NCBI GenBank assembly: GCA_964501525.1
Contig: CAZCSI010000013.1
Location: 1 to 15,814 of the forward strand
Source: CAYLVJ01 sp964501525
GTDB lineage: Bacteria; Patescibacteriota; Minisyncoccia; Minisyncoccales; CAYTKG01
Direction of reading: 5' to 3'
Length of the DNA: 15,814 nt
The translations under genes were made by a program, and so were the position numbers. Below, in pieces: positions 1-5,870 of this stretch; the stretch's first letter is position 1, and each line of letters opens with the position of its first letter. The notes below the pieces were generated by a model, which was not told the origin of the DNA, did not search any database, and saw only the letters and a list, made by a program, of their open reading frames with translations.

Positions 1-927
1 CTTTTTAATATCAAAGTCATAGCAACAGAGCTTTTGGTTGGGCTGGTGGCAATTGTGCTTCTTGTTGACCTTCTTTTATCAGAAGGCCGCTGGCAAGTAA
101 TATTCAAGTCTATAATCCTTCTGGCCTTTTCTTACCTTGGGTGGTCGTTGATTAAGAGTGTATTGATAGAGATAAAAAGAAGAGAAAAGATGGAGGAGAT
201 GGCCTCGGAGCTGAGAAAGGCCTATAATGAACTGAAAAAGATAGATGAAGCTAAAAGCGAGTTTATTGCTATGGCCTCGCACCAGTTGAGAACTCCGATC
301 ACGATTGTAAAAGGTCTTTCTTCTATGCTTTTGGAGGGAAACTATGGAAAATTTCCTAAAAAAGCTCAAAAACCGCTTAAAAGTATATTCGAGTCCAATG
401 AGAGGCTGGTAAAGGTGGTAGATGACTTGTTAAGCATCTCTAAAGCGGATTTAGGGCACCTTGAGGTTGAACTACAAGAAACTGATCTGGGCGAAATGAT
501 AGATGAAGCGATAAAAGAATTATCAAGAGAAGCGGAAAAGAAAAACCTTGAGGTTGAGTGGAAGAAACCGAAAGGTTTTGATAAAATTAAAGTTGACCGA
601 GTAAAGATAAGGCAGGTCATTTTTAATCTGATAGATAATGCGATAAGATATACGCAGGAGGGGAGTGTTAGGATTTCTCTGACATCATCGGACTCCAAAG
701 TGTTATTCGCAGTGGAGGATACGGGTGAGGGGCTGGGTAAGGAAGAAAAAGAAAGGATATTCGAGCGTTTCACCCGGGGCCAGGCAGGGATTGACCGCTT
801 TGTGGAAGGCACGGGCCTTGGGCTGTATCTCAGCAAGAGATATGTAGAGCTCCATAAGGGTAAGATCTGGGCTGAGAGTGAAGGCAAGGGCAAGGGCAGT
901 ACTTTTTATGTGGAGATTCCAAAATAA
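1..927 (+). CDS. Membrane sensor histidine kinase, 3' part (5' end outside window)
   Basis: The reading frame is open from base 1, giving 308 visible residues, so the TTG at 34 is not a credible start and the gene begins upstream. Two hydrophobic segments (about residues 6-27 and 31-56) suggest the end of a multi-pass membrane region. A short charged helix leads into a HisKA dimerisation domain with the phospho-acceptor His in SHQLRTP (His codon 280-282). The HATPase domain follows with an N-box (NLIDNAIRYT), G1 (DTGEGLG), F-box (IFERFTRG) and G2 (GTGLGLYLSK). All catalytic boxes are intact, so this should be an active ATP-dependent autokinase. No extracytoplasmic sensor domain is visible, so the signal is unknown; 7TM-type sensor regions are common in such kinases but that part is off the window. 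The response regulator 35 bases downstream is its likely partner. Confidence 0.93.
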   Translation, partial: LFNIKVIATELLVGLVAIVLLVDLLLSEGRWQVIFKSIILLAFSYLGWSLIKSVLIEIKRREKMEEMASELRKAYNELKKIDEAKSEFIAMASHQLRTPITIVKGLSSMLLEGNYGKFPKKAQKPLKSIFESNERLVKVVDDLLSISKADLGHLEVELQETDLGEMIDEAIKELSREAEKKNLEVEWKKPKGFDKIKVDRVKIRQVIFNLIDNAIRYTQEGSVRISLTSSDSKVLFAVEDTGEGLGKEEKERIFERFTRGQAGIDRFVEGTGLGLYLSKRYVELHKGKIWAESEGKGKGSTFYVEIPK

Positions 928-962
928 TTAAAGGTGGAAAATAATTAATCATTTCAAAGACC

Positions 963-1343
963 ATGACTCAAAAAACTAAAAAGAAAATTCTGCTCATAGA
1001 GGATGAAAAGGAGATGGCGGAGATGTACCGGGATGTTTTTAAGAGAGCCGGATTTGAAATAAAGTTGGCTTTAACTGCTGAAGAAGGGTGGGAGTTGCTG
1101 GAGAAGGAACAATTTGACTTAATCCTTCTTGACCTGCTTCTTCCCAAAGAAAGCGGATTAAGTTTTTTGAAAAGGTTAAGAGAGAACGAAAAAACAGAAA
1201 AGCTGCCGGTAGTGGTTCTTTCCAACTATGATGCAGCCGATACCAGGGATAAAGCTTTTGAATTAGGTATAGAGGCTTATTTAATGAAGGCCAATTTTGT
1301 ACCCAAGACTCTGGTTAAAGAGATTAAGAAACATTTGTCCTAA
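963..1343 (+). CDS. Single-domain response regulator (CheY-like receiver)
   Basis: The 126-residue protein is a complete receiver domain and nothing else. The acidic pocket is E13/D14, the phospho-acceptor is D57 (in LILLDLLLP), the switch residue is S87 (VVVLSN) and the conserved lysine is K109 (YLMKA). There is no DNA-binding or enzymatic output domain, so it must act through protein-protein contact or as a relay. The gene follows the histidine kinase by 35 bases, which makes a cognate pair likely. The ATG start has no Shine-Dalgarno at normal distance; an AAAGGTGG lies about 25 bases upstream, too far to serve it. The frame is closed by a TAA at 942-944, so there is no long upstream extension. 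Its target cannot be deduced here. Confidence 0.93.
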   Translation: MTQKTKKKILLIEDEKEMAEMYRDVFKRAGFEIKLALTAEEGWELLEKEQFDLILLDLLLPKESGLSFLKRLRENEKTEKLPVVVLSNYDAADTRDKAFELGIEAYLMKANFVPKTLVKEIKKHLS

Positions 1344-1354
1344 TTCAGAAAAGA

Positions 1355-1371
1355 CCTGACATAGTGTCAGG
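1355..1371. promoter_or_regulatory. Perfect 7-bp inverted repeat with 3-base loop
   Basis: CCTGACA and TGTCAGG flank the loop TAG, between the response regulator and dtd. No T-run follows on the + strand, so it is not an ordinary intrinsic terminator. It may be an operator or a dispersed hairpin repeat. A weak promoter reading (CTGACA at 1356-1361, TAAAAT at 1381-1386, spacer 19) would place the palindrome over the -35 element. Function is inferred, the symmetry is seen. Confidence 0.5.
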
Positions 1372-1411
1372 GGTAGGACATAAAATGAAAAGGGTAGGAC
1401 AAAATGAAAAC
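1371..1411 (+). repeat. Tandem duplication of the dtd leader including the start codon
   Basis: Two adjacent copies of GGGTAGGACA-(TA)-AAATGAAAA occupy 1371-1391 and 1392-1410. They differ only by the two bases TA. Each copy carries a G-rich segment and an ATG. The second ATG (1404) starts dtd. The first (1385) opens a 17-codon frame in a different register that stops at 1436-1438, inside dtd. Confidence 0.75.
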
Positions 1412-1844
1412 AGTACTCCAAAGAGTCCAAAAAGCTAGTGTTTCTATTGAGGGCGAGGTAAAAGCTGAGATTGAGAAAGGCTTTTTAGTTTTAATCGGGA
1501 TAGGACAGGAAGATAAGGAAAGTCAGGCTCGAGAGATGGCCGGACAGATAAGCCAGCTGCGGATTATGGAAGATGAAGAGGGCAAGATGAACCTTTCCTT
1601 GCTTGACACCGGGGGCGAGGTGCTTGTTGTGTCCCAGTTTACTCTTTACGCTGATACGAGCAGGGGCCGGAGGCCAAGTTTTGGCCGGGCGGCTGATCCG
1701 GCTCAAGCAGAAAAAATTTATGATAAGTTTATACAAGAACTGGAGAGTACCGGGGTTAAGGTAAAGACCGGCCGGTTCGGTGCCTATATGGAGGTTTCCT
1801 TAGTCAATGACGGCCCGGTAACCTTGATTTTGGAAAGCGGATGA
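1404..1844 (+). CDS. dtd: D-aminoacyl-tRNA deacylase (DTD)
   Basis: The 146-residue protein has the full length of the bacterial DTD family, which hydrolyses D-amino acids (and glycine mischarged on tRNA-Ala) from tRNA in the cytoplasm as a translation quality-control step. The signature elements are present: the N-terminal MKTVLQRVQKASVSI strand, the SQFTLYAD motif that lines the active site (about residues 77-84), and the C-terminal NDGPVT motif (about 135-140) holding the Gly-cisPro pair that enforces chirality. The start at 1404 gives the classical N-terminus; the upstream ATG at 1385 is out of frame. GGGTAGG ends 5 bases before the ATG and may act as a weak ribosome-binding site. Neighbours are unrelated in pathway, so co-transcription with the two-component genes would be incidental. 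Confidence 0.97.
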   Translation: MKTVLQRVQKASVSIEGEVKAEIEKGFLVLIGIGQEDKESQAREMAGQISQLRIMEDEEGKMNLSLLDTGGEVLVVSQFTLYADTSRGRRPSFGRAADPAQAEKIYDKFIQELESTGVKVKTGRFGAYMEVSLVNDGPVTLILESG

Positions 1845-1873
1845 TTGCAAACTGTGTTTAAAACCTTTATTAT
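1845..1873 (+). promoter_or_regulatory. Candidate sigma-70-type promoter for ftsZ
   Basis: TTGCAA (1845-1850) and TATTAT (1868-1873) are separated by exactly 17 bases, matching 4/6 and 5/6 consensus positions. The -35 begins right after the dtd stop codon. A start site 6-8 bases past the -10 falls at about 1880, almost on the ftsZ ATG at 1882, so the transcript would be nearly leaderless. Supported by pattern only. Confidence 0.45.
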
Positions 1874-1881
1874 TAACAAAC

Positions 1882-3123
1882 ATGGCCAAAAAGAAAAAAC
1901 AAAAGACAAGGTCAAAGTCAAAGAAAAAACAGGAAAAAGAAGAGTTTCCCATTCATAAGATTAGGGTTAAGGTGGTGGGGATAGGCGGAGGAGCCGGTTC
2001 CATTATTGAAGATATTGCGGCTCAGTATAAGAATACTGAGTTTTATGTAGCTGACACTGACCAGTCGGCTCTTTCTAAATTCAACCGTAAAAAAAGAATC
2101 AAAGCTATTCGTTTCGGCGAGGAGACGACCCGGGGCATGGGCACGGGCATGAACGTGGAGATGGGGCGGAAGGCGGCTGAAGAGAATAGAGAAGAGATTA
2201 AGAAGGTTTTGAGCGGAGCGGATTTATGCATCTTTGTTTCTTGTTTGGGAGGAGGAACCGGCTCGGGCGCGATGCCGGTTTGGGCAGAGATAGCTCAGGA
2301 TTTGGAGAGCTTGAGTTATGGGTTCTTTACTCTTCCTTTTGAATTTGAACGGGAAAAGAAGCTTGAAACTGCGCGGCTGGCCTTGGGAGAGCTGCGGCTT
2401 TTTTTAAACGCCATGGCAGTTATTCCCAATCAGAGAGTTTTCCAGGTTGTAGACGAGAAGGTGCCTATTAAAAAAGCGCTTTCCAGTATTAATAACGCCA
2501 TGGGATCCAGTTTGGAAGGGTTGATAGAGATGATACACAGCCCCGGGTTGATTAATATTGATTTTGCCGACCTGGAGACTATTCTTCGGGCTGAACGCCC
2601 ACTTTCTTATCTGGCCCGGGCCAGGGCCGGAGGCAAAGGACGGGTGAAGTCGGTCCTTAAAGGCCTTTTGGACAATCCTCTTTATCCTTATGACATCTCA
2701 GGTGCAGATAGCATTCTTTTTAATATAAGTGCTCCGACCAATCTTTCTTTGTCCGAGGTGGCCGAGATTTCGGAAACAATTGCCAAGCAGGTTAAAGAAG
2801 AGGATTCACGGGTTATTTTTGGAGTCAACCTGGTCCGAGGCAAAAATGAACTTGATGTTACTCTTCTGGCTGTTGGTTGCGAGCTGAAAGAGTTGTTTTC
2901 AGAAGCAACAAAGCCTTCTTTTGAGAAGAAAAAAAGGGTGAAGGTAGAAAGAGAGAGGCTTGAAGAGGGCAGGGGACAGGGGATGAAAGAGTCGGAAGAG
3001 AGCGAAGAAAAGATAAGAAAAAACGCGCTTGAGGTTCAAAAAGACATGAAAGAGATTGAAAAAGAGCTTTTGAAAAGAGAAAAAAGGTGGGAAAGCCCGA
3101 CCTTTTTAAGAAAAAAAGAATAA
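1882..3123 (+). CDS. ftsZ: FtsZ-family cell-division GTPase, divergent, with basic N-terminal extension
   Basis: The 413-residue protein aligns along the whole FtsZ/tubulin fold. Visible landmarks are the first nucleotide loop VVGIGGGAGS (31-40), a DTDQSAL segment (58-64) in place of the usual NTD, TRGMGTGMN (83-91), the tubulin signature GGGTGSG (123-129), a PFEFE switch (152-156), and the catalytic T7 loop NIDFAD (225-230) with both aspartates. After the C-terminal domain (to about 340) comes a charged, helical linker, then SPTFLRKK (405-412). This closely resembles the FtsZ C-terminal peptide that binds membrane tethers such as FtsA. The first 19 residues hold 11 Lys/Arg, unlike the short acidic tail usual in FtsZ. 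The protein should polymerise with GTP to form the division ring. Neighbours are dtd and galU, not the division/cell-wall (dcw) genes, so it may be a second FtsZ; this cannot be settled here. Confidence 0.87.
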   Translation: MAKKKKQKTRSKSKKKQEKEEFPIHKIRVKVVGIGGGAGSIIEDIAAQYKNTEFYVADTDQSALSKFNRKKRIKAIRFGEETTRGMGTGMNVEMGRKAAEENREEIKKVLSGADLCIFVSCLGGGTGSGAMPVWAEIAQDLESLSYGFFTLPFEFEREKKLETARLALGELRLFLNAMAVIPNQRVFQVVDEKVPIKKALSSINNAMGSSLEGLIEMIHSPGLINIDFADLETILRAERPLSYLARARAGGKGRVKSVLKGLLDNPLYPYDISGADSILFNISAPTNLSLSEVAEISETIAKQVKEEDSRVIFGVNLVRGKNELDVTLLAVGCELKELFSEATKPSFEKKKRVKVERERLEEGRGQGMKESEESEEKIRKNALEVQKDMKEIEKELLKREKRWESPTFLRKKE

Positions 3124-3148
3124 AACAATAAAGAAATAGAAATAAAAC

Positions 3149-4045
3149 ATGGAAGTTAAAAAAGCAGTTGTTCTTCTGGGCGGACTGGGGACCAGATTTT
3201 TGCCTTTATCAAAGGTTTTACCCAAAGAGCTTTGGCCGCTGGTTGACAGGCCTGTTGTTCATTACCTTCTTGAAGAGATAAAAGAGGCTGGAATCAAAGA
3301 GGTCATTTTTGTTGTGCCTCCCGGAGAGAACCTGACTCTTTCTTATCTGGAAAAAGACGGTTCATTGGAAAGCATTTTAAAGGAAAGAGGAAAAGAGGGG
3401 CTTTTAAGGGAGGTAGAAAACATTGAAGATTTGAAAGAGAATCTTTCTTTTTCCTATGTGGTGCAGGAAGAGCCTTTGGGTGACGGGCATGCTTTGCTTC
3501 AAGCTAAAGACAAGATAGGAGATGAGCCGTTCGCTCTTCTTTTTGGAGACGATATAATTTATTCCGAGACGCCGGCTTTGAAACAGCTGCTTGATTTGTT
3601 TAAGAGCTCGGAAAGACCGTTGATGGCTCTTTATTCTGTGCCTCGGGAAGAGGTTTCAAGCTTCGGGGTGGTTAAAAACGAAAGAATCGCCAACAGGTTT
3701 TACAAAATAAAGGAGATTGTTGAAAAACCGGACCCTGAACAAGCCCCCTCTAATTTAGCGGTAGTTGGTAAATATATCCTGCTTCCCTTCATATTCGAGT
3801 TTTTGGAGGATCCGGATCAGATCAAGAAAGCCGGGAAGATGATGGAAGAAACGGGAGAGATTGTTTTGGCTGAAGCGATTGCGGCTGCTCTTAAGGCAGG
3901 CAAAACCTTTTATGGTTATGAGGTCAAAGGAGAATGGCTTCGTTGCGGTAATAAAATTAACTGGCTCAAATCGCACCTTTTTCTCTGCCTCAAGCACCCT
4001 CGTTTCGGCGGAGAGTTGAGAGAATTTCTGCGGGAACAGCTTTAG
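3149..4045 (+). CDS. galU: GalU-type nucleotidyltransferase (UTP-glucose-1-phosphate uridylyltransferase)
   Basis: The 298-residue protein has GalU length and order of motifs. It begins with the nucleotide-binding loop GGLGTRFLP (11-19) and PKELWPLVD (25-33), followed by VVQEEPLGDGHAL (104-116), FGDD (132-135, metal and uridine region), the sugar-phosphate motif IVEKPDPEQAPSNLAVVGKY (190-209) and the terminal CG (266-267). The expected reaction is UTP plus glucose-1-phosphate to UDP-glucose and pyrophosphate, feeding surface polysaccharide synthesis. Departures from canonical GalU are GDGHA for GLGHA, AEAI for TDAI and RCG for DCG, so the nucleotide or sugar preference is less certain than the family. 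It lies 25 bases after ftsZ with no terminator between, so the two are probably co-transcribed. No Shine-Dalgarno is seen before the ATG. Confidence 0.88.
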   Translation: MEVKKAVVLLGGLGTRFLPLSKVLPKELWPLVDRPVVHYLLEEIKEAGIKEVIFVVPPGENLTLSYLEKDGSLESILKERGKEGLLREVENIEDLKENLSFSYVVQEEPLGDGHALLQAKDKIGDEPFALLFGDDIIYSETPALKQLLDLFKSSERPLMALYSVPREEVSSFGVVKNERIANRFYKIKEIVEKPDPEQAPSNLAVVGKYILLPFIFEFLEDPDQIKKAGKMMEETGEIVLAEAIAAALKAGKTFYGYEVKGEWLRCGNKINWLKSHLFLCLKHPRFGGELREFLREQL

Positions 4046-4047
4046 TT

Positions 4048-4074
4048 TTGAGGCTGCAAAGAGGTTGATATAAG
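4048..4074 (+). promoter_or_regulatory. Weak extended -10 promoter candidate before nnrD
   Basis: TTGAGG (4048-4053) is followed after 15 bases by TATAAG (4069-4074), preceded by TG one base upstream (TGATATAAG), the extended -10 form. The spacer is short, so the -10 carries the case. It lies in the 45-base gap between galU and nnrD and could start an nnrD-trxB-eno transcript. Low confidence. Confidence 0.3.
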
Positions 4075-4090
4075 ATTAAAATAGCAGATT

Positions 4091-4963
4091 ATGAAAAAAA
4101 AACAGATTTTTCAAAAATATTTTAAAAAAAGAAAAGAGGGTCAATACCATCCCAAATATGATTTTGGTTTAGTTTTGATTATTGGCGGCGGGGAGTTTTA
4201 TTCGGGCTCTCCTGCTTTGTCCGCTATGGCCTCTATGCGTACGGGAGCGGATATGGTGCAGGTTTTTGCGCCTCAAAGGGCGGCGGATATTATTGCTTCC
4301 TTTTCCCCGGACCTGGCAGCCTATCCCTTAAGAGGGAGTTGGCTGACGGAGGAACATGTTCCTGACCTGCTGGCTCGAACCAAAGCGGGGGAAAGAGTTT
4401 CCCGGGGCAATATTTGTGTAGTGGTCGGAGGAGGAACGGGCCGGTCTGAAGAAACAAAAAAGGCTCTGCGAAGTTATCTTTCCCAAATTAAAGTGAAGAC
4501 AGTGGTTGATGCGGACGCTCTTCATGCTCTGGGCGAAGAACAGGAGATTGTGCGGGATAAAGATTTTCTTCTTACCCCCCATGCTTATGAGTTTTACAAG
4601 CTGACCGGAAGGGAGGTAAAAGACCTTTCTCACGAGGAAAAACAAAAGGCAGTGCAGGAGGAGGCGTCTCGGTTGGGAACTACTGTTCTGTTAAAAGAAA
4701 AACCGGATATTATTTCGGACGGGGAAGAGGTTGTTTTGACTGAGGTGGGAAGCCCCTATATGTCGGTGGGCGGAACGGGAGACAGTCTGGCAGGAGTGTG
4801 TGCGGCCCTTATCGCGCGCGGTGCTTCTCCTCTTGAGGCAGCCAGCCTGGGGACCTACATCCTGGGTAAAGCGGGAAGGACTGCTGCCGAACGGCTCCAC
4901 GACGGCTTGTTGGCCACGGATATCATTGAAACAATTCCAGAGATTATCAAAGAACATGTTTGA
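4091..4963 (+). CDS. nnrD: NAD(P)H-hydrate dehydratase (stand-alone kinase-like domain)
   Basis: The 290-residue protein matches the C-terminal half of the YjeF/Nnr family, a ribokinase-like fold. It uses ADP or ATP to dehydrate the S-form of damaged NADHX or NADPHX back to NAD(P)H in the cytosol. Motifs are the glycine-rich LIIGGGEFYSGSPALSA (29-45), VVDADAL (138-144), LTPHAYEF (161-168), and the nucleotide-binding and catalytic loop GGTGDSLAG (227-235), where D231 is the expected catalytic base. The N-terminal epimerase domain (NnrE) that is fused in many bacteria is absent, so R-to-S epimerisation would need a separate protein or occur spontaneously. The lysine-rich first 20 residues are atypical but in frame. 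The gene overlaps the thioredoxin reductase by 8 bases, showing translational coupling. Its link to the nearby GAPDH gene makes sense because NADHX forms as a GAPDH side product. Confidence 0.9.
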   Translation: MKKKQIFQKYFKKRKEGQYHPKYDFGLVLIIGGGEFYSGSPALSAMASMRTGADMVQVFAPQRAADIIASFSPDLAAYPLRGSWLTEEHVPDLLARTKAGERVSRGNICVVVGGGTGRSEETKKALRSYLSQIKVKTVVDADALHALGEEQEIVRDKDFLLTPHAYEFYKLTGREVKDLSHEEKQKAVQEEASRLGTTVLLKEKPDIISDGEEVVLTEVGSPYMSVGGTGDSLAGVCAALIARGASPLEAASLGTYILGKAGRTAAERLHDGLLATDIIETIPEIIKEHV

Positions 4964-5870
4964 TTTAATCATTGTGGGCGGTGGTCCGGCAGGAATTACG
5001 GCCGGGATCTATGCTGCACGTAAAAAACTAAACACCCTTCTTATTACCGAAGATTTTATAGGTCAGACAGGCAAGGCTTTTGATATAGAAAACTATCCCG
5101 GCTTTGAAAGCATAAGGGGCATAGACCTTGTCGGCCGTTTTAAAGAACATCTGCTTAAATTCGAGGTCAAAACAAAACACGGCAAGGTAACTAGAATCAA
5201 AAACAAAAAAAATATTTTTCAAGTAACAATTGAGGCTGGCGACAAGTTTGAAGCCCGGGCGGTAATTGTTGCCACAGGCAGGGACCCCAGACCCTTAGAG
5301 GTGCCCGGCGAAAAAGAACTTTTAGGCCGGGGGGTAGGGTACTGCGTCACTTGTGACGGACCCTTGTTTTCCGGTAAAAAAGTAGCGGTGGTGGGGGGCG
5401 GTAACTCCGGGCTAGAGGCTGCCCTTGAGCTTGGCAGCTACTGCGAGCACGTATATTTGCTTGAAATACGGGAAAAACCGGCCGGAGATGAACTTTTGCA
5501 GAGCCAGATTGAGAAAGAAGACAATATTGATCTTTTGACCCGAGTTAAAACTAAAGAAATCAAGGGCGAGAAATGGGTTTCTTCTCTGGTTTATGAAGAT
5601 TTGGCCTCGAACAAAGAAAAAGAAATAGGAGTGGAAGGGGTTTTTATTGAGGTTGGATATACGCCGGCTACCGGTTTTGCCAATGCGCTGGTTGATTTTA
5701 ATGACTGGGATGAGATTGTGGTTGACCCTCGAAAAAACATGACTAAAACAAAAGGTCTTTTTGCTGCCGGAGACGTAACCGATATTCCTTACAAACAGAT
5801 AGTGGTTGCAGTTGGAGAAGGTGCTAAGGCTGCGCTTTCAGCTTATCAGTATCTTAAAAAAACGGTTTGA
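4956..5870 (+). CDS. Thioredoxin reductase-like flavoprotein of the AhpF C-terminal type
   Basis: The chosen ATG at 4956 gives 304 residues starting directly with the FAD loop MFDLIIVGGGPAG (GGGPAG at 8-13). A longer in-frame start at 4800 would add 52 residues of nnrD-shadow sequence and is rejected. The redox pair is C130/C133 (YCVTCDG). The pyridine-nucleotide loop is VVGGGNSGLEAA (145-156), and the second FAD motif is GLFAAGDVTDIPYKQI (267-282). After the nucleotide-binding strand the sequence reads LLEIREKPAGDEL, where NADPH-type reductases carry an HRRxxxR pattern. This and the C-terminus (EGAKAALSAYQYL) resemble AhpF and suggest NADH as donor; that is inference. The AhpF N-terminal thioredoxin-fold domains are missing, so a separate partner is needed. 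The CPYC glutaredoxin at 9463 is the obvious candidate. It overlaps nnrD by 8 bases and eno by 1 base. Confidence 0.93.
   Translation: MFDLIIVGGGPAGITAGIYAARKKLNTLLITEDFIGQTGKAFDIENYPGFESIRGIDLVGRFKEHLLKFEVKTKHGKVTRIKNKKNIFQVTIEAGDKFEARAVIVATGRDPRPLEVPGEKELLGRGVGYCVTCDGPLFSGKKVAVVGGGNSGLEAALELGSYCEHVYLLEIREKPAGDELLQSQIEKEDNIDLLTRVKTKEIKGEKWVSSLVYEDLASNKEKEIGVEGVFIEVGYTPATGFANALVDFNDWDEIVVDPRKNMTKTKGLFAAGDVTDIPYKQIVVAVGEGAKAALSAYQYLKKTV

Noticed and set aside
34..36. TTG as start of the histidine kinase
   Set aside because: The frame is open to base 1 and the region is mid-membrane segment, so the gene continues upstream of the window.
366..893. Minus-strand reading frame of 175 codons opposite the histidine kinase
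   Set aside because: Serine/leucine-rich shadow of a gene with intact kinase motifs; no recognisable domain.
921..948. Direct repeat AAAATAATTAA at 921 and 938 between kinase and regulator
   Set aside because: Short and AT-only, easily due to base composition; no further copies noticed.
1385..1438. 17-codon reading frame as a true small gene
   Set aside because: It arises from the duplicated leader and runs into dtd in another frame, with no sign of selection as a peptide; kept only as a possible decoy start.
4800..4955. Extension of the thioredoxin reductase by 52 residues to an upstream ATG
   Set aside because: The added segment is out-of-frame nnrD sequence with no flavoprotein similarity, while the ATG at 4956 starts exactly at the FAD-binding strand.
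5867..5869. TTG start for enolase
   Set aside because: The ATG one codon later overlaps the upstream stop (TGATG) and gives the expected N-terminus.
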